A stretch of 64,000 bases of DNA from positions 1 to 64,000 of the forward strand of contig JAPJBO010000325.1 in assembly GCA_030068145.1 (NCBI GenBank), read 5' to 3'. Below the pieces are notes generated by a model. That model was not told the DNA's origin and ran no database searches. It saw nothing but the letters and a program-made list of their open reading frames with translations. Positions 10,824 to 22,429 of the stretch are shown in pieces. Source of the stretch: Diplonema papillatum (Eukaryota; Euglenozoa; Diplonemea; Diplonemida; Diplonemidae). A program made the position numbers and the translations under genes. Each line of letters starts with the position of its first letter. Position 1 is the stretch's first letter.

Positions 10824-13031
10824 TTAAGCAGAGGCCAGACGCGCGGAAGCGCACCTGACGAAGCGCCGTTCCTCCCTTAATAGGTTAGCAATTTCCCTCT
10901 CAACTACACCTTGCTCGAGGACGCGCTCTCTCGGCCTGAGGCCACAGAAGCCAACTTCAGACCATCTGTGCTCCAGCCTGCTCGGGAGATCCGCAATGTT
11001 CCGATCCCCGGGAACCCATTGGAACCAAACCCTGGCTCTCGCTTGCGCCAGGAACTCCCAGAGCGCATGAACAGGAGCCAGGAGCTGTTTCGTCCTGGAC
11101 TTCCCTTGAACCAGGTTCCCAAGCACTGTCTGATTGTCTACCCAGACCGAGACAGTGTAGTCCTTCCGCCCCGTGAACCATAGTCGAAAGGCCACAGAGA
11201 CCGCCGCGAACTCCAGAGCATGGATCGGCAGACCGGACCCCTGCGGAACCGCATAGGAGAAGTACTCGACAGCCACCGGACGATCGTCTTCCAGTACTAT
11301 ACAGACGGCGCCTAAACCATACAAGCAAGCATCGGTGAGGAGGACGTACCTGATGGCACAGCCACGCTGGACCGCCCTCACCGGCACCGATCTCTGGAAC
11401 GTGCTCGGGTCCCCCTCCAACACTTTAACCCACCAGCTCAAGGCAACCTCAAGGGGCTCGCCGAGCTTGAAGCCGACAAAGGTCGACGAGGAATTGGCGC
11501 GCCTAAATATAGGCTGGAGAGGCACCCGGCCAACCTTGCCATACAGCGCCGTCGAAGCGAAGCCGAGCTTGCCTGCAAGCGCCGCTGCCTCACCCGGTGC
11601 AAGGGAGTCACGCGCCCGAACGTCTTTCAGCCGAGATACCAAGCCGTTTTTTCTTGCCCCGGAGAGAGAGATGCTCACTGCCTCCGCAGTTACCGCGAAC
11701 ACTAGGCCCAGGTGGCGAAATGCCCTGCCCTGTGTCGTTTTCTCCGGGTTGAACGTAGTACGCAGAATATCCTGAAGGAGCTCTAAGACGTCCGCCAGCA
11801 CCCTGTCATCCTCCGACCTACAGGGCGCCGCGAAATCGTCAAAATACTGACATAGAGGCACCTTTAGACCAAGGCGAACAACGCTCGCCAGCACCTTGGC
11901 GAAGGCGTTGTAGTGCGTGACGGCCGCCGCCTCGCCGAAGGACAACCTTTCCATGCGGAAGAAACGCATCGCCCCATTCGGATCCTCAGCCACCACGCAC
12001 CTGCACACTTCATCATTCCTGGCCCGGAGCTGGCGGTAAGCCTCTTTATGGTCCAGCCCTACTGAGTAGAATGAGGAGCCGTCGGGCGAACTGGCCGCCA
12101 GCAGCCTCGCCACCTCCGCGAACATGTCCGCTGTATCGAGGCGCACCTTCGTGGTAGTGAAGACGGCTTTGTTCACAAGGGCCATGCGACCATCGTCGCA
12201 CGGACGCAGTTTCACCGGACAACCCTCCTGGTCGGCTTTCACCTGGCGAATAACAAAACGCCGCAGAAACACAGCATTCGGGGGAGGCACCTGCACCTCT
12301 ACCATGTAGCCCGCCTCCAGCTCCCTCTGGATGGAGTCCCAGACAGCACCCTTGTTCGCCGGGTTGTCTGACCGGATGGCCTTCGCCGAGCGCGCAAGTA
12401 CATCGCTTTGGCGGCGCAGGAGCTGCTCGGTCGTGAGTTCGGGCACGCCTGGGCCAGCAGACGGATACAGAGACTCGTATCCTACACACCCGACCATCGG
12501 ACACGCTGTCCTCAGGTTCTCCAACAGGTCGTCGGCACCGACCACGCCCAGGTCTGCGACTAGCTCGGCGAGCAGTTCGACATGGCACGAGTCCCCCTCT
12601 CTCTTCCCGAGCTCGAGGGACCTTCTTCGCCAACGCACAAGGAAGTCTGATCGCATCTGCTGGGCCTCCTTCACTGGGGTCCTTGCACAATAAAGGATCG
12701 CAGAATACAGCGCGTCATCCATCCGCTCCACTTCCTTCGCCGAAGGCATCGCTTCCGAAGCACACTCTTCAGCAAACTTGTACCTTTCCACCACGTCGTG
12801 AACCTCTGCGGGTTTGAGGGGGGGAAGACAAGATCCCGACACTGCAGAGCAGCGCCCTTCCTTCGCTTGTTGCTGACCTTGTCGACGATGATGATGATGA
12901 TGTTGATGATGTTGATGATGTTGATGATATTCATGATGCTGATGATGTTGATGGTCTTGATGGGGAGGGGTGCGGGAGGGACCTAGCATGACCGGCTCGG
13001 GGTCCAGACTGCTTGGGGACGCCCTCGCCAC
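10824..13031 (-). CDS. DIRS-1 reverse transcriptase - RNase H
   Basis: 735 residues. A low-complexity His-rich N-terminus comes from a (GAT)n-like tract (12885-12960). The RT palm shows VGLDHKEAYRQLR and the YFDDF box, which corresponds to YxDD. RNase H follows with LLTDACLYGLGA, HALEFAAVSVA, WVDNQTVLGNL and WVPGDRNIADLPSR, giving the expected D-E-D-D set. It copies element RNA into DNA. It lies immediately downstream of gag in transcription order, with a 36-base gap. Confidence 0.88.
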   Translation of the reverse strand: MARASPSSLDPEPVMLGPSRTPPHQDHQHHQHHEYHQHHQHHQHHHHHRRQGQQQAKEGRCSAVSGSCLPPLKPAEVHDVVERYKFAEECASEAMPSAKEVERMDDALYSAILYCARTPVKEAQQMRSDFLVRWRRRSLELGKREGDSCHVELLAELVADLGVVGADDLLENLRTACPMVGCVGYESLYPSAGPGVPELTTEQLLRRQSDVLARSAKAIRSDNPANKGAVWDSIQRELEAGYMVEVQVPPPNAVFLRRFVIRQVKADQEGCPVKLRPCDDGRMALVNKAVFTTTKVRLDTADMFAEVARLLAASSPDGSSFYSVGLDHKEAYRQLRARNDEVCRCVVAEDPNGAMRFFRMERLSFGEAAAVTHYNAFAKVLASVVRLGLKVPLCQYFDDFAAPCRSEDDRVLADVLELLQDILRTTFNPEKTTQGRAFRHLGLVFAVTAEAVSISLSGARKNGLVSRLKDVRARDSLAPGEAAALAGKLGFASTALYGKVGRVPLQPIFRRANSSSTFVGFKLGEPLEVALSWWVKVLEGDPSTFQRSVPVRAVQRGCAIRYVLLTDACLYGLGAVCIVLEDDRPVAVEYFSYAVPQGSGLPIHALEFAAVSVAFRLWFTGRKDYTVSVWVDNQTVLGNLVQGKSRTKQLLAPVHALWEFLAQARARVWFQWVPGDRNIADLPSRLEHRWSEVGFCGLRPRERVLEQGVVEREIANLLREERRFVRCASARLASA

Positions 13032-13067
13032 GGCAGGGCGAGGCGATTCGGGCAGGGGACTGACTAG

Positions 13068-14243
13068 TCACCTCGTAGTGTTTTGCCTCTTCGCGGGAGG
13101 AGCGCCTTCAGCTCCCGCGCTCGGCCTGACAACACCTTTGCCCCTGTGCTGCTGTCTGTCCCTCCAAGCTGGCGGGTTGGACTCCTTCTTCGCTGCCGGC
13201 TGCCTGGCTTCGGGCTTCTTCGCGGACTGCGCCATCAGCTTCATCTGCAGATGCATGACTGTCTGGTCATCGAGGCGCAGGAGGCGGCCGCGGGCTTCCT
13301 CCAAGACCCTCGCGCCGGGTACCGCCTTCGTCACGCTGGCAAAAGCGCGACGGACAGCCTCGTCATACTGTCTCGCCAGGCTCGACCCGAACTGAGCCGC
13401 GATGTCCGCGACAAGCGCAGGGTAGCCGAAAATCACGGGCAACGGTTCCTCCCCAAACGCCCCCGCCATCCCCGCTATCACGAACAGCCGCTGAAGAGCA
13501 CAAACAAGCTGGATCGATGTTAGGACCTTTCTTTCCGACGACACCCAACCGGGCTCAGCAGGGGTAAACGGCGGCTTCGCGACGTCGACAAACGGCAGGG
13601 CGACATCCTGCCTCTCGAGGCGATGCTGGAAGGCGTTGAGGTCCACGTGTGACGGCTTGAGGGCAGCCGGCAGGTCTTCCAGGCCATACCTTCTGAGTTG
13701 TTGTGCCACCTCAAGCACCCGGAGCGGCTGGTCCTTCGGCCTGGCTGCCCTCGCGTCCTCCCGCCTCACGGCCTCCTCCTTCTCCCTTTGCTCGTGGCAC
13801 CTGTACCACTTCTTCGCGGCAGACCGAAAGATCGGCGGCAGCTTCGCGTCCACGTTGTGCACGCCGTCGTTGACGGCACACTCCAGGAGGGACCCGTAGG
13901 CCAAGCCACCCAGGTGGGACGTCACTTTCACGAAGGTCTCCGCTGCCTCCCCCCGCAGGCCGGCCGCCCACGCTTCAAACGTCACTACGCGGAGGATCTT
14001 GTACAAACGCGGCGCAGACGCCTCTTCCTTCCACTTCGCCGCTGCCACCTCTTTGATGTCCGCCCACACCTTGTCTGCCGACGCCTGATCCCAGTCCTCA
14101 AGGAGGTCCAGCCTGGGGGTCTCCCCGCTGTCGGACAGCAACACCTCGGCTCTGCCCTCCCAAAACCGTGCGACTCCAGACATGCTTACCTTCTTTCTCA
14201 CGACACCTGTGGAACAGTAGGGGCCCCTCCCTTGAGAGATCAT
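13068..14243 (-). CDS. DIRS-1 gag-like protein
   Basis: 391 residues, first gene in the transcript. It is basic overall, with a Lys/Arg-rich C-terminal tail (PPAKRQNTTR) and no recognised zinc knuckle. The gag assignment rests on its position ahead of RT and on its composition. Confidence 0.6.
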   Translation of the reverse strand: MISQGRGPYCSTGVVRKKVSMSGVARFWEGRAEVLLSDSGETPRLDLLEDWDQASADKVWADIKEVAAAKWKEEASAPRLYKILRVVTFEAWAAGLRGEAAETFVKVTSHLGGLAYGSLLECAVNDGVHNVDAKLPPIFRSAAKKWYRCHEQREKEEAVRREDARAARPKDQPLRVLEVAQQLRRYGLEDLPAALKPSHVDLNAFQHRLERQDVALPFVDVAKPPFTPAEPGWVSSERKVLTSIQLVCALQRLFVIAGMAGAFGEEPLPVIFGYPALVADIAAQFGSSLARQYDEAVRRAFASVTKAVPGARVLEEARGRLLRLDDQTVMHLQMKLMAQSAKKPEARQPAAKKESNPPAWRDRQQHRGKGVVRPSAGAEGAPPAKRQNTTR

Positions 14244-14261
14244 GCAGGCAATACCTTGACT

Positions 14262-15115
14262 GAGAAGGGCTCACGGCCCTCTTCCGGAGAAGTCACAAGG
14301 ACAGTCTCTGGGACAGGACACACGGCCCTCTTCCGGAGGAGTCACGGAGACAGCCTCTGGGAAGGGCGCACGGCCCTCTTCCGGAGAAGTCACAAGGACA
14401 GTCTCTGGGACAGGGCACACGGCCCTCTTCCGGAGGAGTCACGGAGACAGCCTCTGGGAAGGGCGCACGGCCCTCTTCCGGAGAAGCCACATGGGCAGTC
14501 TCTGGGAAGGGCGCACGGCCCTCTTCCGGAGAAGTCACAAGGACAGTCTCTGGGACAGGGCACACGGCCCTCTTCCGGAGGAGTCACGGAGACAGCCTCT
14601 GGGAAGGGCGCACGGCCCTCTTCCGGAGAAGTCACAGGGTCTCTGGGAAGGGCGCACGGCCCTCTTCCGGAGAAGTCACAAGGACAGTCTCTGGGACAGG
14701 GCACACGGCCCTCTTCCGGAGGAGTCACGGAGACAGCCTCTGGGAAGGGCGCACGGCCCTCTTCCGGAGAAGCCACATGGGCAGTCTCTGGGAAGGGCGC
14801 ACGGCCCTCTTCCGGAGGAGTCACGGAGACAGTCTCTGGGACAGGGCACATGGCCCTCTTCCGGAGGAGTCACGGAGACAGCCTCTGGGAAGGGCGCACG
14901 GCCCTCTTCCGGAGAAGTCACAAGGACAGTCTCTGGGACAGGGCACATGGCCCTCTTCCGGAGGAGTCACGGAGACAGCCTCTGGGAAGGGCGCACGGCC
15001 CTCTTCCGGAGAAGCCACATGGGCAGTCTCTGGGACAGGGCATATGGCCCTCTTCCGGAGGAGTCACGGAGACAGCCTCTGGGAAGGGCGCACGGCCCTC
15101 TTCCGGAGAAGTCGC
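14262..15115. repeat. 48 bp tandem repeat array inside DIRS-1
   Basis: About 18 units of near 48 bp alternate two variants, each containing ACGGCCCTCTTCCGG and CTCTGGGA. The array lies between the gag start and terminal repeat B2, so it would be the element's 5' leader. Because 48 is divisible by three, every frame stays open and long false reading frames appear on both strands. Confidence 0.9.
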
Positions 15116-15410
15116 TGAGGACGCTCTCTGGGCCCGCATGCTCCGATGCAGAGCGGCATGGTCCCTAGGGACTTGCCGCACCCGTACTTGCTTTTCGGTT
15201 CAAGTCAGTTTCGGGAAGCGACAGTCACGAGATACCAAACAAAATCGAAGGAAGCTGCTTGGTAGATCTCGCTCCTGCCGGCGCTTGCACGAAATTAGCT
15301 GAATTAAACGCTCAGTTAATTAAACCACAGCATTTCGCTTCATCACAGCGGTGGCGAGTGGAATGTGACTTCTGCCCAGTGCCCTGAATGTCAACGCTGA
15401 GAGATCAGGT

Positions 15411-15452
<42 letters not shown>

Positions 15453-15879
15453 TTAGCCAAATGCCTCGTCTTCTATTTAAAGACGCGCATGAATGGACCA
15501 ATGAGATTCCTTCTGTCCCTACCTACTATCTGGCGAAACAGCAGTCAAGGGAACGGACTTGAAACTGTCAGCGGGGAAAGAAGACCCTGTTGAGTTTGAC
15601 TCTAGTCTGACTTTGTGCAGTGACACGAGAGGTGTAGAATAGGTGGGAGGCCGCAACAATGAAATACCACTACTCTTGTTGTCGCTTTACTTATCCAATG
15701 ATGGGAAGACGGCAGCTGCTCCCTTGTGGGGTTAGGGTCTTCGGATCCGTAGCTTATCCGTTTCCAGCGACAAACGGGCTTCGGCTCACGATTATCACCT
15801 TTTACTCCAACCATACGGCGCGCGGCAAGCAGAGCAGGAGCGGTGGACGAGACACAAGCATAGGAGTGAGGGTTTTATT

Positions 15880-16050
15880 ATGTAAGCACCTGCTTTGTAG
15901 GAAATACTTGAGGAGACTGCCAGGTGCGAAATCTCAAAGGGAAATAGTGTGGTGCTGCCGGTGACTCCCCACTATCGCAACAATATTCCAATCTCAAGGC
16001 GGTAAATGTGCTGTAGCCACACGAAACACAGGTAGATTCTGTTCAGTGGC
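15880..16050 (+). repeat. Dispersed repeat family R5
   Basis: Starts AAGCACCTGCTTTGTAGGAA, then ACTTGAGGAGACTGCCAG and GGTAAATGTGCTGTAGCC, ending near GTGGCGGGCGTA. Other copies: 33415-33560, 37885-37985 and 44393-44520; the last repeats its end again at 44600-44640. Non-coding. Confidence 0.75.
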
Positions 16051-16592
16051 GGGCGTATTCCAGCGAGTGAACAACGTGGTCGTTAGGCTAATCGCCTCCC
16101 AAACACGATTCCTGCGTTCTTTCGAGTATACAATTGATTGCTATCACGAAGAAAACGGCAGGGTAGCAGTCGTCAGCATTGCAGAATGCTTGGCGACAAG
16201 GGATTCGCGCCACTTCCCCGTGCGAGCGATTCTCGGAACAGGACTCACAACTGTGACCCAGGTAGTGACTGCCGACCATGACGGGTGCTTGCACCAGGAG
16301 TTTGGAACAGCTAGTCAGGCCAAGCTCATTGCACAGAGAGAGCTTGCCGCATCCTCGGGTGAGGTGTGCCGCCTTTGTGAAGGCACTCAGCTGTTGCCCG
16401 GGGCCGAAAACCCCGTGCAACAAACACCGCAAGATGAAAACAGAAGTCCACCCTTCGGAGAGGAGTCGCAGGACCCAAAAGCAGCGTGTCGGAAACTTGC
16501 AGCCGACTGGTGAAAGTGACAAGTGTGCTATACTTCGATTCAGACGTTACCCACTCAAAGCCCTGAACTTAAACACACACACACACACACAG

Positions 16593-17185
16593 CCACGCTG
16601 CCCAGGAGCCCGGACTGCTACCCGGGCGCCGCGCCGCGCGCCGTGTCGGGGCAAAGGTCCGCCACGCCCTCCCCCGCGTTCGACCACCAGCCGGCCGACG
16701 CCGTGCGGACGCCGCCGTTCCTCGCGGCCAGCCGCCCCGGGCTGTTCCAGTCGCGGGGAGACCTCGCCCACGGGCATCCCCCGCACCCCAGCGCCGCACC
16801 CCCCGCTCGATCCACCGAGCCGGCGGAGCCCGCGCACATGCCCTCGGGCCCTTGGGGCGGCGGCGAGTCTGCGTCCGCCGGTACCCAAAGTAGCAGGCAG
16901 CCCCCGGACCCCCGCAAGGCTGCGGGGCAGAGGGAGGCCACCTTCGCAAGGGGCCGCAGGGGCAGCGACGAGCCGGCGGTCAGAACGCCGGCGCCCGAGC
17001 CCCGGACGCAGCCGAAGCCGCAGCAGCAGCCGACGCCTGAGGACGGCGGCAACCTGCCCGCCCGAGACTTCGTCGGTCCGCGCACGCCGCAGCCGGCGCC
17101 GCGGGACGGCGGAGCTGCGGCGCGGCGGCCGTCGCCGAGTGCCCGTAGCCCCGACGAGCGAGGGTCTGCTGGCCCGCAAAAACTG
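16593..17185 (+). CDS. CAP gene, exon 2 (Pro-rich linker)
   Basis: The exon follows a (CA)n-rich acceptor ending CACACAG at 16592. Entering in phase 1, exactly as exon 1 leaves, it gives TLPRSPDCYPG and onward: about 197 residues rich in Pro, Ala and Arg with no stop, in the same composition as the exon 1 tail (which contains LSPDCDPAG). The only donor near the end is CTG|GTGTGT at 17186. This leaves phase 0 but differs from the GTATGY donors elsewhere in the window. The last 20-odd bases and the (TG)n tract beyond are repeated at 25729-25930. Membership in the CAP gene is inferred from phase, composition and order. Confidence 0.6.
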
Positions 17186-17187
17186 GT

Positions 17188-17371
<184 letters not shown>

Positions 17372-17374
17372 GCG

Positions 17375-19094
<1,720 letters not shown>

Positions 19095-19770
19095 AATCCT
19101 ACATCCTGTCCTGAGGTTACGTTGTCTTTGGTTGTTGCTGTCGTTGCTCAGGTTGCTGCGGCTCAGGCTTCAGTCGCAGAACAGCATAAGAAGGGAAAGA
19201 CAAACAAAGGAACCCATCGAAACATTTCTTCTTGCGCAAGGAAACAAACAGACGAGCATCTGGCCAGTGCGTGATGGAGGGTGAATAGACCGCGAAAACG
19301 GCGCATCACAACAGAAGGGGAAGGGGGAGATACAAACAAGTAGGGGGCGTTCGAGCGGTGAGCCTGCTTGTGTTCGTGTGACTACCCCTTTTCCAACCTC
19401 GATTCGAGTGGTGTTAAGAAGGAGGCATCGCTTTCTCTGGACAGGATAGGATTCCACTAGACGCGCCTTCGGCGCTCAAGCAAGCTTGCTAGTATGGAAT
19501 CCTACATCCTGTCCTGAGGTTACGTTGTCTTTGGTTGTTGCTGTCGTTGCTCAGGTTGCTGCGGCTCAGGCTTCAGTCGCAGAACAGCATAAGAAGGGAA
19601 AGACAAACAAAGGAACCCATCGAAACATTTCTTCTTGCGCAAGGAAACAAACAGACGAGCATCTGGCCAGTGCGTGATGGAGGGTGAATAGACCGCGAAA
19701 ACGGCGCATCACAACAGAAGGGGAAGGGGGAGATACAAACAAGTAGGACCTCTGTGCGATGCCTCCTTGA

Positions 19771-21480
19771 TCAGACTTGGACGGCTGTATGGTGGTCCAA
19801 TGCGAACCCCCCAGGGCATGTCTTCACACCTTCTCGGCAGACTCGAAAGGCATCACTACCAACTGTGCCCCTGCGCGAGTACGAGTCAGCGGGCATTCTG
19901 TCTGTGGGAAGCCAAGCCACTAGTGCCCCCAAGGCGAATGAGCGAAAAATAGCAAAGTGTTCTTTCAACATGGCGTTGGCCAAACGAGTCGTCGAGTGTC
20001 CCTTTGTCAGAACGTGAAATACGGCCATGTTGTCAGTTAGGAAAAGCGGCGACCTGCAACCCAAACTGCGGGCGGTGCGAACGGCACGCAGTGCGGCACG
20101 CAGCTCCAGATGGAAGATACCATCTGTCGTCGACCACCTACCCCAACTGGCACCAGCAGTGGTGCATGTGTTGTAGCACACGCCCCATCCAACGCTGCTA
20201 GCATCCGACCATAACACACAATCAAAGACCTCCGGAGGCCTCGACCTCGGGGGCATCCAGTCGGGTACACGAAGCCTGCTGAGGAAAACAGCTACATCAC
20301 TGCGAAAACCTTGAGGGAGACACTGAGGGGACGACCAGGTTAGTTGTCCCTTTCCAATCTTAGCTGCACGATCTCGCACCCACTCCAACACCTCGGCATA
20401 ATGACACAACCAGTGCCCCGTTGCGTAACACGTCCAGACAATACAACCTACTACGTACCATACCTGTCTGACCGAAACCACCGGGGACCGCAACAGCCCT
20501 GCTATCGCGTCCGTGGTGTCAGCTCGCCAAAGGTCAGGCAGGCGAAAGCCGGAGCCTGCAAGGTCCCATTCGATCCCAAGATATTCCAACTGTTGTGTTG
20601 GTTGCAAAATACTCTTGGCATCGTTAATCTCGGCCCTGACCTGAGCCGACCTTTCAAGAAATTGTGCTGCGTTCGACTGACACTCGATGGCTGTCCTCCC
20701 TAAAATGATGATATCGTCGTAGCACGCCGCGCCACAATTTAACAGACCAGGACCCATTATGGTTTCAGTGGACCGCTGTGCCACGTAGGGTGCCCATGAC
20801 CAGCCCATGGGCATTCTGGTCCAGCGATACCAGGTCGACCCCACGCGAAACACAAAAAAGGAGGAATTGTAGGCGTCGAGAGGAAACTGATGGAAGTATC
20901 CCCGGAAATCAATCTTGATTGCCCATTTAAATCCTGACGAAAGGATGAGGTGGGACAGAGTCAATGGGCTAGGCAACTTGAAGGCGGGCGGACGATGCAT
21001 GATGTCATTGACCGGTCTACCGTCGACGACGAGCCGTCGTACCATGGGGTCCTTCTTAGGCACATCGAAAAGCGACACTACCGCACGCACCGGGTCTGAA
21101 CGATGTTGCGGAAGCGCCACGTGCTGGGCAACGCACTGATGGATAAAAGCGGCCGGCATCCGGGTTTTTGGACCGGGAACCGGAGATCGAGAGAGCACTG
21201 CCTGTGAAAACGCGCCGGTCTCTTGCAGCATGTCGATGAAAGATACGTCCCATCCTGAATCTAACGCCATGCGTCTGAGTGCCTTCAAGTCTATTAGACC
21301 CGTCGGGAAATCATCCAGACGGGCTCCGGGAGCGCGATTGTCAGCAGCCTTTGAAAAGGAGGCGAGGAAAGGTATGAGCTCCGAGTATACGAACCTCCAG
21401 AACTCATCTGGGTATGCACATATACCTTCCCCAAAAAGTATCCTGTACAAGTCAGGGACCCGCGCATGCCTTACTGAAGG
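19771..21480 (-). CDS. DIRS-2 reverse transcriptase - RNase H
   Basis: The open frame overlaps the recombinase gene; the part that looks like RT starts near its end. RT motifs: LVVDGRPVNDIMHRPP, AIKIDFRGYFHQFPLD, RMPMGWSWAPYVAQRS, YDDIIILG (YxDD box). RNase H: LWSDASSVGWGVCYN, HLELRAALRAV, FLTDNMAVFHVL and a C-terminal WLPTDRMPADSYSR. How translation reaches this frame is not visible. Confidence 0.85.
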   Translation of the reverse strand, partial: PSVRHARVPDLYRILFGEGICAYPDEFWRFVYSELIPFLASFSKAADNRAPGARLDDFPTGLIDLKALRRMALDSGWDVSFIDMLQETGAFSQAVLSRSPVPGPKTRMPAAFIHQCVAQHVALPQHRSDPVRAVVSLFDVPKKDPMVRRLVVDGRPVNDIMHRPPAFKLPSPLTLSHLILSSGFKWAIKIDFRGYFHQFPLDAYNSSFFVFRVGSTWYRWTRMPMGWSWAPYVAQRSTETIMGPGLLNCGAACYDDIIILGRTAIECQSNAAQFLERSAQVRAEINDAKSILQPTQQLEYLGIEWDLAGSGFRLPDLWRADTTDAIAGLLRSPVVSVRQVWYVVGCIVWTCYATGHWLCHYAEVLEWVRDRAAKIGKGQLTWSSPQCLPQGFRSDVAVFLSRLRVPDWMPPRSRPPEVFDCVLWSDASSVGWGVCYNTCTTAGASWGRWSTTDGIFHLELRAALRAVRTARSLGCRSPLFLTDNMAVFHVLTKGHSTTRLANAMLKEHFAIFRSFALGALVAWLPTDRMPADSYSRRGTVGSDAFRVCREGVKTCPGGFALDHHTAVQV

Positions 21481-22424
21481 GCAGACAGTTGTGCCGGCCT
21501 GCGGCCTATGTCCGCAGGTGCCGTTTGCATCATATACCGGCGTGTCGTGCGGGGATCGGAATGGCGGAGCAACTCGACGAGCTCCTGCCTCGTGGCTCCA
21601 TCCCTCTCTAGTACCTGGGTGGCGCCACGACGGAAACTGTGCAAGACGGCTCCTGGCGGCAAGGCAGCTCGGATCCTCTGAAGGGCGACATCGTACTCTT
21701 GTTTCGTCTGAGCAAATACGGGTCCCGACCGGGTCGCTCGGACGAGTCGAACCAGCCGTGCAGTGAGAAGCCCGGGCGGCATGTACTCCGGAGCATTGTA
21801 GGACTTTGCCTGTTTCTCCTTCATGTACAGTTGCAGCCCGACCATCTGCGGGGAGGCACCCCGGTTGTGGATCTCCTCCACATCTTCGCACGTCAGCACG
21901 CGGAGATCGGGAACTCGAGCCCGAGTCAACCATACCGTCGCTACCATCGCGGCCTCGCGTGCATGGCCTTTCTGCTCCAGCCTTTCGACTGTCGCTCTCG
22001 CCTGAGCCGTATCGAGCGGCGTCGCCTGATGGGGTCGAACCATCACCGAAAGCCGCTTCAAGGCCTGCGCCGTCTGCTGGACACGTCTCGTCCTCACCCC
22101 GCGTATGCCGTGGTCCACCAATACCTTCATGAGCCGCGAGAGGTAATTTCGCACGGTCAACGGCTGGGCCGGTCCCAAACGACTCCAAGCAAACCGAACG
22201 AGAGACAAATCGACGGGGGCGCGCCTCTCTTGCGTCTCCAGGAAACGAGAGAACTGGGCCAGCAGCCGGTCGGCCTCGCCGACATTTCTCGGACCCGTTG
22301 CGAACAGATGTGCGTGTTCGGGCGGGATGCTGCTGGCAATGGCGCGAGCCAGTGCGTGTCCGTCGCGAATCAAGAACAGCTCGTGTTCTAGTCTCTCGCG
22401 GGCGCTCTGGTTTCGCAGAAGCAT
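21471..22424 (-). CDS. DIRS-2 tyrosine recombinase
   Basis: About 317 residues from the ATG at 22424. It has an N-terminal SAM-like helical DNA-binding part (SRFLETQERR, LTVRNYLSRLMKVL). The catalytic part has WLTRARVPDLRVLTCEDV (first Arg), LHSFRRGATQVL (His-x-x-Arg), LLRHSDPRTTRRYM (His and nucleophilic Tyr). It should act on the TG core of the element ends. It lies between gag and RT, an unusual order for this group. Confidence 0.85.
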   Translation of the reverse strand: MLLRNQSARERLEHELFLIRDGHALARAIASSIPPEHAHLFATGPRNVGEADRLLAQFSRFLETQERRAPVDLSLVRFAWSRLGPAQPLTVRNYLSRLMKVLVDHGIRGVRTRRVQQTAQALKRLSVMVRPHQATPLDTAQARATVERLEQKGHAREAAMVATVWLTRARVPDLRVLTCEDVEEIHNRGASPQMVGLQLYMKEKQAKSYNAPEYMPPGLLTARLVRLVRATRSGPVFAQTKQEYDVALQRIRAALPPGAVLHSFRRGATQVLERDGATRQELVELLRHSDPRTTRRYMMQTAPADIGRRPAQLSALQ

Positions 22425-22429
22425 GCTGC

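Larger units (their letters stand above)
8531..15313 (-). mobile_element. DIRS-order, PAT/Kangaroo-like retroelement with split direct repeats (DIRS-1)
   Basis: DIRS-order elements move through a circular DNA that a tyrosine recombinase inserts. Left to right this copy reads A1 (8531-8864), recombinase gene, B1 (10338-10410), A2 (10412-10745), RT/RNase H gene, gag-like gene, tandem repeats, B2 (15241-15313). A1 and A2 are each 334 bp and B1 and B2 are each 73 bp; each pair appears nearly identical by eye. That is the split-direct-repeat plan of PAT-like elements. All genes are on the - strand. The three long open frames make it look whole and young. Both outer ends abut GTTAA and the inner B1|A2 joint reads ATTAA, which is the probable recombination core. 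Confidence 0.9.
8265..16592 (+). other. CAP intron 1, hosting a DIRS-like element
   Basis: The donor is GTATTC and the acceptor is preceded by (CA)9. The intron contains a family R2 copy (8282-8410), the element at 8531-15313, and a family R5 copy (15880-16050). 15320-15880 shows nothing recognisable. 16270-16520 shares short blocks with 61480-61520 and 62095-62140. Confidence 0.55.

Noticed and set aside
14262-15115. CRISPR-like array
   Set aside because: Units are contiguous with no unique spacers, and the DNA is eukaryotic.
14293-15181. Long frames on both strands with EEGRAPFPE or GPLPEKS repeats
   Set aside because: They come from the 48 bp array, which has no stops in any frame; there is no sign of a real protein.
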